A stretch of 64,000 nucleotides of DNA from Acinetobacter nosocomialis (GTDB taxonomy: Bacteria > Pseudomonadota > Gammaproteobacteria > Pseudomonadales > Moraxellaceae), in the NCBI GenBank assembly GCA_025736915.1, contig CP107049.1, positions 2,170,001 to 2,234,000 of the forward strand, given 5' to 3'. Made by a program: the position numbers and the translations under genes. Below the pieces are notes generated by a model, which did not search any database, was not told where the DNA came from, and saw only the letters and a list, made by a program, of their open reading frames with translations. Positions 31,344 to 41,271 of this stretch are shown here, one piece after another; within the stretch, counting starts at the first letter, position 1; each line of letters begins with the position of its first letter.

Positions 31344-33563
31344 ATGACCAGCCTTGCGCATCATGCGACAGAAAACCGCTCTGTAGCCGAATTTACTGAA
31401 CAGGCTTACTTGAATTATGCCATGTACGTCATTATGGACCGTGCATTGCCGCATATCAGTGATGGCTTAAAGCCTGTACAGCGCCGTATTGTCTATGCCA
31501 TGAGCGAGCTAGGCTTAAAAAATAGTGGCAAGCCAAAAAAATCAGCGCGTACAGTGGGTGATGTACTTGGTAAATATCATCCACATGGCGACTCGGCATG
31601 TTACGAAGCCATGGTACTCATGGCTCAGCCATTTAGTTATCGCTATCCTTTAATTGAAGGTCAAGGTAACTGGGGTTCACCCGATGACCCTAAGTCATTT
31701 GCTGCGATGCGTTATACCGAAGCTAAACTTTCGGCTTATAGCGAGTTGTTGCTGAGTGAATTAGGTCAGGGTACCAGTGAATGGCAAGATAACTTTGATG
31801 GTTCTTTAAAAGAACCGATTACCTTACCTGCACGTGTACCGAATATTCTTTTGAATGGTACAACGGGTATCGCTGTGGGTATGGCGACCGATATTCCTCC
31901 GCATAATTTACGTGAAGTTGTGAAGGGGACAATTGCTTTAATCCGTAACCCGCAAACTTCAGACGAAAAATTAGCTGAATATATTCCGGCGCCAGATTTA
32001 CCAACCAAAGCTGAAATTATTACTCCGCCAGAAGAGCTACTTAAAATCCAGACGACTGGTCGTGGTAGTTACCGCATGCGAGCGGTTTATACCGTTGAAA
32101 AGCATGAAATCGTAATCACTGAGCTACCATATCAAGTCTCTGGTTCTAAAGTGATTACCCAAATTGCTGACCAGATGCAGGCGAAAAAGCTGCCTTTGGT
32201 GGTGGATATACGTGATGAGTCAGATCATGAAAACCCAACACGACTCGTGATTGTATTGCGCTCTAACCGTATCGATGCTGAAGCGGTGATGAGTCACTTA
32301 TTTGCGACCACCGATTTAGAGTCAAGCTATCGTGTCAATTTGAACATGATTGGCGAAGATGGTCGCCCGCAGGTGAAATCAATTCGTCGTATTTTGCTTG
32401 AATGGATTGAGATTCGTAAAAATACGGTCACTCGTCGTTTGCAGTATCATTTAAACCGTATTGAAAAGCGCCTACATATTTTGGCAGGTCTTTTAATTGC
32501 TTATCTCGATATTGATACTGTTATTCGCATTATTCGTGAAGAAGATCAGCCTAAGCCAGTATTGATGGAACATTTCAATATTGATGAGATACAGGCTGAA
32601 GCGATTTTAGAACTTAAATTACGTCACTTGGCAAAGCTTGAAGAGATGGAAATCCGTCATGAACAAGATGAGCTTTCTGCGAAAGCTGCCATTATTCGTG
32701 AACAGTTGGAAAATCCTGAATCTCTAAAAAATCTGATTATTGGTGAATTAAAAGAAGACGCGAAAAAGTTTGGTGACGAACGCCGTTCTCCAATTGTTGC
32801 ACGTGCTGAAGCGGTTCAAATTAAAGAACAAGATCTAATGCCAGCTGAAACGGTAACCGTTGTGTTGTCTGAAGCAGGTTGGGTTCGTGCGGCAAAAGGC
32901 GCAGATGTTGATGCTGAAAACCTGAACTACCGTGCAGGGGACCAATATTTAAGTCATGCTGTAGGTAAAACCAATCAACGGGTTTACTTCCTTGATGAAA
33001 CAGGGCGTAGTTATGCCTTACCAATTAGCAGCTTACCTTCGGCTAGAGGTTTAGGCGATCCATTAAGTTCGAAACTGTCACCAGCAAGTGGCGTAGCGTT
33101 TATTCAGGCTTATTTAGATGATGAAGAATCTGAACTGATTGCTGCAAGCTCATCGGGTTATGGTTTTAAAACTCAAGTCAAACAGTTAGATACCAATGCT
33201 AAAGCTGGTAAGACATTCTTAACGGTACCTGATAAGGCAAAAGCATTACCGCTCATCTCTGCCCAAAATATGACGCATTTGGCTGTGCTGAGCTCGGCAG
33301 GGCGTTTGTTAATTTTAGATTTGGCAGAACTACCAAATTTAAATAAAGGTAAAGGTAATAAGTTGATACAACTTGAAGCCAAAGAGCAGATTTTATCCAT
33401 GACAACCCTGAACTTAGATGAAATAATTCAGGTGGTTGCAGGTCAACAACATCTAAAATTAAAAGGTGATGATCTACAAAAATACATGGGTAAACGTGCT
33501 TCGAAAGGTCAGCTCTTACCACGTGGATATCAAAAAGCAAATAAACTGTTGATTCAGAGATAA
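31344..33563 (+). CDS. parC: DNA topoisomerase IV subunit A
   Basis: Subunit that cuts and rejoins DNA for decatenation of daughter chromosomes. The start is taken as ATG at 31344 (739 residues, the A. baumannii length); an in-frame TTG at 31326 lies upstream but has no better ribosome-binding site. The catalytic Tyr is in [10 protein letters not shown] (about residue 124). The quinolone-resistance region reads [12 protein letters not shown], with Ser84 and Glu88 (Acinetobacter numbering) both wild type. The C-terminal beta-pinwheel domain (about 500-739) ends [13 protein letters not shown]. Two strong hairpins lie downstream. Intact and full-length. Confidence 0.96.
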   Translation: MTSLAHHATENRSVAEFTEQAYLNYAMYVIMDRALPHISDGLKPVQRRIVYAMSELGLKNSGKPKKSARTVGDVLGKYHPHGDSACYEAMVLMAQPFSYRYPLIEGQGNWGSPDDPKSFAAMRYTEAKLSAYSELLLSELGQGTSEWQDNFDGSLKEPITLPARVPNILLNGTTGIAVGMATDIPPHNLREVVKGTIALIRNPQTSDEKLAEYIPAPDLPTKAEIITPPEELLKIQTTGRGSYRMRAVYTVEKHEIVITELPYQVSGSKVITQIADQMQAKKLPLVVDIRDESDHENPTRLVIVLRSNRIDAEAVMSHLFATTDLESSYRVNLNMIGEDGRPQVKSIRRILLEWIEIRKNTVTRRLQYHLNRIEKRLHILAGLLIAYLDIDTVIRIIREEDQPKPVLMEHFNIDEIQAEAILELKLRHLAKLEEMEIRHEQDELSAKAAIIREQLENPESLKNLIIGELKEDAKKFGDERRSPIVARAEAVQIKEQDLMPAETVTVVLSEAGWVRAAKGADVDAENLNYRAGDQYLSHAVGKTNQRVYFLDETGRSYALPISSLPSARGLGDPLSSKLSPASGVAFIQAYLDDEESELIAASSSGYGFKTQVKQLDTNAKAGKTFLTVPDKAKALPLISAQNMTHLAVLSSAGRLLILDLAELPNLNKGKGNKLIQLEAKEQILSMTTLNLDEIIQVVAGQQHLKLKGDDLQKYMGKRASKGQLLPRGYQKANKLLIQR

Positions 33564-33860
33564 AGCTAGCGTCTGGCAACATAAATACGCTATATATGGC
33601 AACAAGTTCAAGCAATGAACTGAACTTGTTGGTATGGAATAATGATTAAAAGGGCAGCAATTTGGAGTACATAATTTGTACTCCATGCAAAAAATTTGGC
33701 AGGGTCAAATTGTCAAAACTTCTGTCTCATAATCTTGTTCGAAAGTGTTATGAATGTGCCAATAAGTTTTAAATATGTTCTGGCACCAAGAAGCTAAAGA
33801 ATAGCTGGGGCATTGAATAACAGTTATTACTAAGGATTACGAATCGGAGATAATGGCATT
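33564..33860. other. parC-fadD intergenic region with two strong hairpins
   Basis: About 297 bases with no gene. Two perfect inverted repeats are present: 33601-33630 (10-bp arms AACAAGTTCA / TGAACTTGTT, 10-nt loop) and 33663-33685 (9-bp arms TGGAGTACA / TGTACTCCA, 5-nt loop). Neither is followed by a T-run. Confidence 0.5.
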
Positions 33861-35540
33861 ATGGAAAAGATTTGGTTTGCAGAATACCAAAAGACAGGGA
33901 TTCCAGAAACAGTAGCATTGCCTGCAGAAAATACCTCACTTGTTGATATTTTTGAGCGTAATTTCCAAAAATTTGGTTCTCGTGATGCCTTTATCTTTAT
34001 GGATAAAGCCATGTCATTTAACGAGTTGGAACTTGCAAGCCGTAAGTTCGCGACCTATTTGCAAAATTTGGGGTTAGCAAAAGGTACGCGCATTGCAGTA
34101 ATGATGCCAAACGTATTGCAGTATCCTGTCGTGGCATTGGCGGTTTTCCGTGCTGGCTTGATTTTAGTGAATGTTAACCCGCTATATACTGCGCGTGAGC
34201 TTGAGCATCAGTTAAACGACTCAGGTGCGGAAGTTCTTGTCATTATTGAGAACTTTGCGAGTGTTTACCAAAGTATTTTAGGAAAAACTCCGGTCAAACA
34301 CGTCGTGGTTGCTTCTGTTGGAGACATGTTAGGTACTCTAAAAGGCACTTTAGTGAACTTTGTTTTACGCAAAGTGCGTAAACAAATTCCAGCTTGGAAC
34401 ATTCCTGGCCATGTTAAGTTTAACAGCGCATTGAATAAAGAAAATCCAAGTAATTATAAGCGCCCGACTTTAACTCTAAGCGATACTGCCGTGCTTCAAT
34501 ATACGGGTGGTACAACGGGCGTTTCAAAAGGCGCTGAGCTGACTCACCGTAATTTAGTTGCTAACCTTTTACAGTGTGATGGTATTTTCCAAAGTAAATT
34601 TGGTGTAAATGAGGGTGCTAAAGGCGATCGCATTGTTTGTGCATTACCGCTTTACCATATTTTTGCGTTCATGGTTTGTGCGATGTACGGTATGTACAAA
34701 GGACAGGCAAATATCTTGATTCCAAACCCGCGTGATTTACCAGCCGTAATTAAGGAACTACGTAAATATCAACCTTCTTTCTTCCCGGCAGTAAATACGT
34801 TATTTAATGCCTTAGTGAATAATGAAGAGTTCAAGCAGCTTGACCATAGCAATTTAAAAATGGCGATGGGTGGTGGTATGGCAGTTCTGCCATCTACAGC
34901 AGAAGCTTGGAAGAAAATTACTGGCACAACCATTATTGAAGGTTATGGTTTATCAGAAACTTCTCCAGTAGCAACTGCAAACCCTCCAGCTTCTACTGAA
35001 TTTAGTGGCACGATTGGTATTCCATTACCTTTAACAGAAGTTGCTATTTTAGATGATGATGGTAAAGAAGTACCTTTAGGTGAACAAGGCGAAATCTCAA
35101 TCCGTGGTCCGCAAGTGATGAAGGGCTATTGGAACCGTCCAGATGAGACCGCTAAAGTGATGACAGCCGATGGTTTCTTCCGTACTGGTGACATTGGTGT
35201 AATGGACAGCCGTGGATATACAAAAATTGTAGATCGTAAAAAAGATATGATTTTGGTTTCAGGCTTTAATGTTTACCCAAGCGAAATTGAAGAAGTTATT
35301 GCTAAACATCCAAAAGTCTTGGAAGTTGCTGCAATTGGTGTTCCAGATGAAAAATCAGGTGAAGTGCCAAAACTCTTTATTGTGAAAAAAGATCCAAGCT
35401 TAACCACAGAAGAAATTTTGAACTTTGCTAAAGAAAACTTAACAGGCTACAAACGCCCTCGTTATGTTGAGTTTATGGATGAATTACCAAAATCAAATGT
35501 AGGTAAAATTTTACGTAAAGACTTACGTAAGCCTGCTTAA
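33861..35540 (+). CDS. fadD: Long-chain fatty acid-CoA ligase
   Basis: Activates fatty acids to acyl-CoA for beta-oxidation via an acyl-AMP intermediate. The 559-residue adenylate-forming enzyme has YTGGTTGVSKGAELTHRN (P-loop, about 214-231), EGYGLSETSPVA (about 359-370), TGDIGVMDSRGYTKIVDRKKDMI (about 434-456) and PKSNVGKILRKDLR near the end with the catalytic Lys. The start is ATG at 33861. Domain order and length match FadD. A strong terminator follows. Confidence 0.92.
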   Translation: MEKIWFAEYQKTGIPETVALPAENTSLVDIFERNFQKFGSRDAFIFMDKAMSFNELELASRKFATYLQNLGLAKGTRIAVMMPNVLQYPVVALAVFRAGLILVNVNPLYTARELEHQLNDSGAEVLVIIENFASVYQSILGKTPVKHVVVASVGDMLGTLKGTLVNFVLRKVRKQIPAWNIPGHVKFNSALNKENPSNYKRPTLTLSDTAVLQYTGGTTGVSKGAELTHRNLVANLLQCDGIFQSKFGVNEGAKGDRIVCALPLYHIFAFMVCAMYGMYKGQANILIPNPRDLPAVIKELRKYQPSFFPAVNTLFNALVNNEEFKQLDHSNLKMAMGGGMAVLPSTAEAWKKITGTTIIEGYGLSETSPVATANPPASTEFSGTIGIPLPLTEVAILDDDGKEVPLGEQGEISIRGPQVMKGYWNRPDETAKVMTADGFFRTGDIGVMDSRGYTKIVDRKKDMILVSGFNVYPSEIEEVIAKHPKVLEVAAIGVPDEKSGEVPKLFIVKKDPSLTTEEILNFAKENLTGYKRPRYVEFMDELPKSNVGKILRKDLRKPA

Positions 35541-35552
35541 TCGTTAGTGAAT

Positions 35553-35579
35553 AAAAAAGCGCCGTAGGGCGCTTTTTTA
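35553..35579. terminator. Bidirectional terminator after fadD
   Basis: AAAAAAGCGCC and GGCGCTTTTTT pair around GTAG. It ends two bases before the stop of the convergent minus-strand gene and can serve both. Confidence 0.88.
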
Positions 35580-35580
35580 T

Positions 35581-35964
35581 TTAGTGGCTTTTCATAAACC
35601 AGCGATCTACATAAGGACGGCCGATTCCAACCATACCCACGAAAACAATCATTGTGCCGAGTTGTAAGCGCAAGTGAGATAAGTCAAGTTGGCCATAGCT
35701 GAGGTAATTATCTATTAGACAATATACGGTAACTACAATGAGCCAATGCCATAAAGGAAGTCTTTTGACACCCACCGCAATAAAAGTAACTGTCAAAATG
35801 ACAAAAGTACCTAGTGTCGATTGCCAATTAAAATTCGCGCAAATTACACTCAGTAAAAAAGCGACAATGGGTAATACAATTTTGAAGATAAGATCTACCT
35901 GAAGCTGGTTCTTCTTTTGCTTTTCTAAGACCTCGAGCAATTCTTTTTGATCAGGTTGTTGCAT
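35581..35964 (-). CDS. Hypothetical inner-membrane protein, four helices
   Basis: A 127-residue protein I do not recognise. A charged N-terminus (QKELLEVLEKQKKNQLQ) precedes about four hydrophobic segments: about 26-44, 50-66, 72-86 and 102-117. The start is ATG at 35964 on the minus strand. It is convergent with fadD and stands alone, divergent from the MAPEG gene. Integral inner-membrane location is inferred from hydrophobicity only. Confidence 0.65.
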   Translation of the reverse strand: MQQPDQKELLEVLEKQKKNQLQVDLIFKIVLPIVAFLLSVICANFNWQSTLGTFVILTVTFIAVGVKRLPLWHWLIVVTVYCLIDNYLSYGQLDLSHLRLQLGTMIVFVGMVGIGRPYVDRWFMKSH

Positions 35965-36070
35965 ACATAGCCCTATAAATCAGTGATGACATGCGATTGC
36001 ATAAAATTTCAGGTAAAAACGATGAGTTATGATAGCATGATCAACAGTATTTTCAGTGATGGATGGCACT

Positions 36071-36469
36071 ATGCACGGCATCAGCAGCATTATCTATATT
36101 ATTTTAGTGGCATGTTTGCTGCCATACGCATTTACCGTAATTGCAAAATTTAAGGGTGGTTTTCAGCCCTCGGATAATCATAACCCAAGAGATTTTCTTG
36201 CTAATACAAAGGGTATCGCTGCTCGGGCAAATGCAGTACAACAAAACAGTTTTGAAAGTTTACCTTTATTTTTAACAGCTATTTTGATGGCTGAATATAT
36301 GGTGGTGCCTGAGTACTTTATTTTGAGATTGGGCTGGGCATATATTATTTTGCGCGTGATTTATGGCATTTGTTACTTAAGTAATTGGGCAACTTTGCGT
36401 TCGATTGTCTGGTTTTTATCATTGTTATGCCCAATATTTTTATTGATCGTGACAATTAAGCTGACTTGA
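36071..36469 (+). CDS. MAPEG family membrane protein
   Basis: About 132 residues with four helices. NPRDFLANTKGIAARANAVQQNSFESLPLF contains the MAPEG signature Arg-Ala-x-x-Ala-x-x-Asn and GKGxAxRAxxAxxN-like spacing. Eukaryotic relatives include glutathione transferases and leukotriene synthases; bacterial roles are mostly unknown. The start is uncertain: ATG at 36071 has GGATGG upstream, while ATG 36059 and GTG 36056 would add four or five residues. Confidence 0.85.
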   Translation: MHGISSIIYIILVACLLPYAFTVIAKFKGGFQPSDNHNPRDFLANTKGIAARANAVQQNSFESLPLFLTAILMAEYMVVPEYFILRLGWAYIILRVIYGICYLSNWATLRSIVWFLSLLCPIFLLIVTIKLT

Positions 36470-36596
36470 GTGTCATTCTGTCACCATTCATATCAACTTT
36501 CGCGTGTGCGCATTGTATAATCGGCATCATTTTGATGATATCCACGTTATAATCGAGTGGATTTTACATCTGACTTCATAACGAAAGAGTATTGAT

Positions 36597-37121
36597 ATGA
36601 GTTACAGCAATATCCCAGCAGGTAAAGATGCACCAAATGACATCTATGTCATCATTGAAATTCCTGCAAATGCAGCGCCAATTAAATATGAAATTGACAA
36701 AGATTCTGATGCATTGTTTGTAGACCGTTTCATGGGCACAGCAATGTTCTATCCAGCAAACTATGGTTATGTACCAAATACTTTGTCTGAAGATGGCGAC
36801 CCATTAGACGTACTTGTTGTAACTCCACATCCTGTTGCTGCTGGTTCAGTCATTCGTTGCCGCCCAGTTGGTAAATTAAACATGGAAGATGACGGTGGTA
36901 TCGACGCGAAATTAATCGCAGTTCCACACGAGAAATTATCTCCACTTTACAAAGACGTGAAGGAATATACAGACCTTCCTCCGTTGTTGATTAGCCAAGT
37001 TGAGCATTTCTTCAGCCACTACAAAGATTTAGAACCAGGCAAATGGGTAAAAATCAGCGGTTGGGAAGGTGCTGACGTTGCTAAAGCTGAAGTATTGAAA
37101 GCAATCGAAGCTGCTAAATAA
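36597..37121 (+). CDS. ppa: Inorganic pyrophosphatase (family I)
   Basis: Hydrolyses pyrophosphate to phosphate and pulls biosynthetic reactions forward. The 174-residue cytoplasmic enzyme has the signature DGDPLDVLV (about 66-74, the Mg-binding aspartates), [16 protein letters not shown] (about 47-62) and KVISGWEGxxxA-like C-terminus ([17 protein letters not shown]). The length matches E. coli Ppa. Monocistronic with a strong terminator after it. Confidence 0.96.
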   Translation: MSYSNIPAGKDAPNDIYVIIEIPANAAPIKYEIDKDSDALFVDRFMGTAMFYPANYGYVPNTLSEDGDPLDVLVVTPHPVAAGSVIRCRPVGKLNMEDDGGIDAKLIAVPHEKLSPLYKDVKEYTDLPPLLISQVEHFFSHYKDLEPGKWVKISGWEGADVAKAEVLKAIEAAK

Positions 37122-37171
37122 GCTCTGATTTTATGAGCCTAGAGTGTCTCAATTGATATTCTAGGCTCAAT

Positions 37172-37208
37172 AAAAAACCTACCTGTGTTGCCAGAGGTAG
37201 GTTTTTTT
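37172..37208. terminator. Bidirectional terminator between ppa and oprD
   Basis: AAAAAACCTACCT (37172-37184) and AGGTAGGTTTTTT (37195-37207) form a 13-bp stem around a 10-nt loop between convergent genes. Confidence 0.9.
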
Positions 37209-37228
37209 ATGCTTGATAGATCTATGAA

Positions 37229-38548
37229 TTAGAATAATTTCACAGGAATATCAAGGAAGATACGCCATTCGTTTGTATCACCGATGTACGCATTAGATTG
37301 GTAAGCATCACTTGCACGGTAGTAAGAGTTACGAATACGAAGGCTTGCATCTTTAGCAAAACCACTTTGTACTGTGTATTTTACTTGGTTGAAGAATTCG
37401 CGCTCTTGAGCATCGTCAGTTACATTACGAACTTTGATGTCCCAACCGTATACAAATGCAGTTGTCCAGTTCAAACCAGGTAATACACCTAATTTACCGA
37501 AATCAACGTTGTATTGAATTTGTGCAGATTTCTCGTGGTTACCGATGAAATCAGACATATAAGAGTTTGGTAAGTAAATACTTTGGAAACCATCAGCATT
37601 TTGACCATAGTCATAACCAACATTACCAGTATTTTGTTGGTAAGCAAGCATAACACTATGTGGACCAGTTGCATAAGTTCCTGAAACTGCCCAAATATTA
37701 TTGGTCTTTTCTTCGCCAGCTACACCAGTGTCACCATAATTCGGTGCTACTGCTCCAGTTGCTGAATAAGTGTGTGCATTTGCATCAAACTTAGTGTGGT
37801 AGCCACTGAAGTCATAAGTTAATGAACTGTCTTTAGTTAGAGGCTGTTTAAAGTTCACATTAGCATAATGGCGTTCAAGCGCATTTTTGCTGTCTAAGCC
37901 ATAGTAAGAGGCATTTAAGTTGTCGTTAAACTTATATTTACCGCCCCAAACGATTGCACGATCAAGACCTCTGCCAGAAGCATCTGCATCAGTATTAATT
38001 TGATCAGACATTTGGTCTTTAGTGAATTTACCAGCAACTAATTCAAGATTCTTGATTTCATGGCTTGTTAATAAAGTACCTGTAAAATATTCAGGAACCA
38101 TACGGCCAGTGTTACTTGCTAAAACTGGTAAATCAAGTACTTGAGTACCGTAGCGTACAGTCGTATTTGAGAAACGAGCTTTAACGCTACCGCCACCACG
38201 ACCCCAATGGTCATAAGCTGAACCATCATTGTGCTTAGGAATCATTTGGTTGCCGGCATGATTATTTTCACCGATTTTAAATGAACCGTCACCAACAACG
38301 CCTACACCGAAACCAACAATACCAGGGGTAAAGCCAGATTCAAGATTTACAATTGCCGATTGAGCAACTGAGCTAGTATCTTTCGCGCCCTGTTTTTTGT
38401 CGCGAGTTAGATAACCTGTACGGAAGAGAATAGAACCGTTCGCATCTTCAACAAATCCTTTTGCCTCACTTTGCTCGCTTGCCTGAGCTGAGGAAATTAT
38501 TGCCGCAGAAATGAGAACTGCTAATGTAAGTTTTTGTGCATTTAGCAT
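37229..38548 (-). CDS. oprD: OprD family outer-membrane porin (OccAB-type)
   Basis: A 439-residue outer-membrane channel for small substrates such as basic amino acids. The signal peptide (about 1-23) ends in AQASEQ. The barrel has GFVEDANGSILFRTGYLTRD (about 31-50), many aromatic-gly strand motifs, VEYGTQVLDLPVLA-type segment YGTQVLDLPVLASNTGRM (about 133-150), and ends DIPVKLF with a C-terminal Phe. From memory it is very close to the A. baumannii OprD/OccAB1 protein; reports disagree on a role in carbapenem entry. GAGG precedes the start. It is well separated from other genes. Confidence 0.88.
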   Translation of the reverse strand: MLNAQKLTLAVLISAAIISSAQASEQSEAKGFVEDANGSILFRTGYLTRDKKQGAKDTSSVAQSAIVNLESGFTPGIVGFGVGVVGDGSFKIGENNHAGNQMIPKHNDGSAYDHWGRGGGSVKARFSNTTVRYGTQVLDLPVLASNTGRMVPEYFTGTLLTSHEIKNLELVAGKFTKDQMSDQINTDADASGRGLDRAIVWGGKYKFNDNLNASYYGLDSKNALERHYANVNFKQPLTKDSSLTYDFSGYHTKFDANAHTYSATGAVAPNYGDTGVAGEEKTNNIWAVSGTYATGPHSVMLAYQQNTGNVGYDYGQNADGFQSIYLPNSYMSDFIGNHEKSAQIQYNVDFGKLGVLPGLNWTTAFVYGWDIKVRNVTDDAQEREFFNQVKYTVQSGFAKDASLRIRNSYYRASDAYQSNAYIGDTNEWRIFLDIPVKLF

Positions 38549-39282
38549 ATTTAAAGAACCTCATAAAAACGATAAATCCTGTGCCTTGTTATAGTTCAGG
38601 GCCTAGGATTTCCATCAATTGTATAAGTAATCTATAAAAAAGATATATTTTTGTTGATTTTATTTTATATATGCTATGCAGAAATTGATTAATGTGCTAC
38701 TGGTTATTTAGTAAATTTACTATTAGTCTTTTATACTTAATCTATTGTTTAAAATAAAAAAAGTAATTTATTTTTTAGTTGATTTTTACCATTTATTTTA
38801 TATTCAAACTTCAAAAAATAGTTGATTCTTGTGCTCGTTTTTTATCCATTTTTACTGGATATGTTTACTTTTTAACCTTGTTTTGAGTTGATTTTTTCAA
38901 CGATTTATTTTAAACATCCTTTAAATTGTTACAATATAACATTATTTTTAAAGCGCAATGTATAAGAGTGGATTGTTATAAAAAGCCAATACAATTTAAT
39001 TAAGCTGATCAAAATTAGTGCGATATTTTGCGTAAATTCTGTGCAGTACTCTTTTTGTTTATATTCTCGCTTAAAAAAGACCCAAAATAGTTCACCAGTT
39101 TTAACTCAGAAATAAATAAAGAAATGAAGTAAGTAAAAATGCTCACTCACAGATCATTACAAGTGCGGTCCTCAATAATTTACATACTTTTTATATCTCG
39201 GCTTTAGATCTAAATAGAAAATTTACGCACATCAAATGAATACTTCTAAGCTCGGTAATAATTTCCGATAAGGGGTTTTTCT
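38549..39282. other. Long AT-rich region upstream of oprD
   Basis: About 730 bases, very AT-rich, without a convincing gene. It divides oprD (minus) from a small membrane ORF and a porin (plus). It may hold regulatory DNA for both or bind an H-NS-like silencer. No repeat of note. Confidence 0.45.
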
Positions 39283-39453
39283 ATGTTGAGCATTTTTAGC
39301 TTTGTAATAACTTTATTTTATTGCATTGTTTTTTATAAATATATTTTTATAAGCGTTAGGCGATATTTTCACTTTAAAAAGAATTTGATTTCAAAACTCA
39401 TGCAACAGGGCGATACGAAATATGGACTTGGCACAGCAATTGCTAAAGCTTAA
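39283..39453 (+). CDS. Predicted 56-residue small membrane protein
   Basis: An open frame of 57 codons, ATG at 39283 to TAA at 39451-39453, too short for ordinary ORF filters. The AAGGGG ribosome-binding site (39270-39275) sits seven bases before the ATG. The product begins MLSIFSFVITLFYCIVFYKY, a single hydrophobic helix (about 2-25), followed by a basic stretch (SVRRYFHFKKN) and a polar C-terminus ending GTAIAKA. The type is that of a single-pass inner-membrane protein with its basic side in the cytoplasm. It lies 56 bp upstream of the TorF-porin start, so the two might be cotranscribed. The function is unknown. Confidence 0.6.
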   Translation: MLSIFSFVITLFYCIVFYKYIFISVRRYFHFKKNLISKLMQQGDTKYGLGTAIAKA

Positions 39454-39509
39454 GTAACAAAATTTGTTTAATTCAATTAAATCGTGCGTTCATTGTGGGG
39501 GAGATCAAA

Positions 39510-40334
39510 ATGATGAAATTTGCACTTAAAGCAGTAGCATTCGGCGTACTCACGGCAGGTTCAACCATGGTTATGGCTGAAAATGCTCCATCATCTTTTT
39601 ACGGAATCACGACAACGGGTAGTGTAGCAGCGACCACAGACTATCGTTTCCGTGGTGTTACCCAATCCTCAAATAACCCTGCCATTCAAGGCGGTTTTAC
39701 TTTTACTCATAAATCAGGTGCTTATTTATCACTTTGGGGCTCGAGTGTTGATTTTGGCGTAACAGGCAACTCAACTGAAACAGATGTCGCTTTGGGTTAT
39801 ACCAATACTTTAAAGTTATCCGATAAACTTGCACCAACTTATGATGTAGGTGTAATCCATTATGGTTACATTGGTTCGGGCCATAGTTTTGACCGTAACG
39901 GTATCGGTTACGATGGCAAAAACGGATTGGATTTTAATGAAGTGTACGGTAAGTTAACGTTTGCCGACTCTTTATTTAAAGGCGATGCACTTAGTGTAGG
40001 CGTTAACTATTCAAATGATTATTGGGCTAACTCTAAACAGTTCTGGTATTTTAATGTTGGTTATTCAGCGCCAATTGCAAACACTGGATTTACTGGGCTT
40101 GCATCAGTTGGTTATAACAAATTTAAAAATAAAGAAGCTTTAGGTGTAGTTGCGGGTGGTCCTGGTACGGACGACAGCTATATCGATTATAAAGTTGGTG
40201 TAAACCGTAATATCTTAGGTATTTTGGCTGAGCTAGACGTAGTGGGTACCGATGTGAGTACTTCTGGTATGACAGACGCTCAGAAGAAACCTTATGACGC
40301 CGGCTTAGTGTTTAGTTTAACTAAAACTTTCTAA
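39510..40334 (+). CDS. TorF family putative porin
   Basis: About 274 residues. The start is placed at ATG 39510, seven bases after GGGGAG; an in-frame GTG at 39495 would include the ribosome-binding site. A signal peptide (about 1-24, ending VMAEN) precedes the domain: GITTTGSVAATTDYRFRGVTQSSNNPAIQGGF is the TorF family (conserved hypothetical 2001) N-terminal strand pattern. It ends in F. Predicted outer-membrane beta barrel. Substrate unknown. Confidence 0.85.
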   Translation: MMKFALKAVAFGVLTAGSTMVMAENAPSSFYGITTTGSVAATTDYRFRGVTQSSNNPAIQGGFTFTHKSGAYLSLWGSSVDFGVTGNSTETDVALGYTNTLKLSDKLAPTYDVGVIHYGYIGSGHSFDRNGIGYDGKNGLDFNEVYGKLTFADSLFKGDALSVGVNYSNDYWANSKQFWYFNVGYSAPIANTGFTGLASVGYNKFKNKEALGVVAGGPGTDDSYIDYKVGVNRNILGILAELDVVGTDVSTSGMTDAQKKPYDAGLVFSLTKTF

Positions 40335-40347
40335 GTTTATGCTGTAG

Positions 40348-40376
40348 AAAAGCGGGTAAATAACCCGCTTTTTTTA
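40348..40376 (+). terminator. Terminator after the TorF-family porin
   Basis: AGCGGGT (40351-40357) and ACCCGCT (40363-40369) pair around AAATA, flanked by A- and T-runs. It ends at the stop of the convergent minus-strand gene. Confidence 0.88.
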
Positions 40377-40377
40377 T

Positions 40378-41256
40378 TTAATTTTCTATTTCAGAAAGTA
40401 ATCGTTTTAACTGGTTAAGCTCAACATCCGTGGCTTTAGATAAAGGTTTACGTGGTAAACCAGCAGAAATACCTTGTAGCTGTAAACCTGCTTTAATTGT
40501 TTTTGGTAATCCACCATTTACGATAAAGCGGAGTAACGGAAGTTGTTGGTAAAATGACTTCTGGGCCTGACTTAAATCACCATTTTTGACGTGCTGAGTA
40601 AGCTGTTGAGGTTGTTGACCTAACAGGTTTGGTGCTGCTGTACACCAACCACTTGCTCCTGCGCATAAAGCTTCTAAAGCTAGAGGGTTACAGCCGTTAT
40701 AAAATGGGAGTTCTCCTTTTGAGAGTTCCTGAATTTTATGCATGCGCTGAATATCACCGCTACTTTCTTTCACCATTGTAATGTTAGCAATGTTGTTAAA
40801 CATACGAACAATTAACTCTGGAGACATATCAACACCACTCGTTGCAGGGTTGTTATACACCATAATTGGCAAAGTCGTTGCCTGAGCAATCGCTTGGTAA
40901 TATTCAAAAATCTCTTGATCAGTTAGTTTCCAGTACGATACAGGAATCACCATAAGTGCATCTGCACCATAACTTTGTGCGATTTGCGCCTTTTTGATGG
41001 CTTGATCGGTGGTGAGTTCTGAAATTCCAATAATGACAGGTAAGCGTTTATTAATACTTTCAATAGAAGTTTTCGCGACTAAACACCACTCATCCCATTC
41101 AAGATAAGCGCTTTCACCAGTACTACCCAAAGGTGCAATCGCATCGCAGCCATTTTCAATAAGCAAGTCGAGCATTTGCTTTAGAACAGAAAGGTTAATG
41201 GTGTTGTCATCAGAAAATGGAGTAACAGGGTAGCCAATAATGCCGTGTAGTTTCAT
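40378..41256 (-). CDS. DapA-like (dihydrodipicolinate synthase/NanA family) aldolase
   Basis: A 292-residue class I aldolase of the DHDPS/N-acetylneuraminate lyase superfamily. It has PLGSTGESAYLEWDEW (about 43-58), IMVYNNPATSGVDM with the conserved Tyr (about 135-148) and ITMVKESSGDIQRM with the Schiff-base Lys (about 160). Second gene of an operon with a class II aldolase, opposite a MocR regulator. That context suggests catabolism of a keto or hydroxy acid rather than lysine synthesis, which would use a separate dapA. The substrate is unknown. Confidence 0.8.
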   Translation of the reverse strand: MKLHGIIGYPVTPFSDDNTINLSVLKQMLDLLIENGCDAIAPLGSTGESAYLEWDEWCLVAKTSIESINKRLPVIIGISELTTDQAIKKAQIAQSYGADALMVIPVSYWKLTDQEIFEYYQAIAQATTLPIMVYNNPATSGVDMSPELIVRMFNNIANITMVKESSGDIQRMHKIQELSKGELPFYNGCNPLALEALCAGASGWCTAAPNLLGQQPQQLTQHVKNGDLSQAQKSFYQQLPLLRFIVNGGLPKTIKAGLQLQGISAGLPRKPLSKATDVELNQLKRLLSEIEN

Positions 41257-41271
41257 GGTTAAAGTCTCTTT

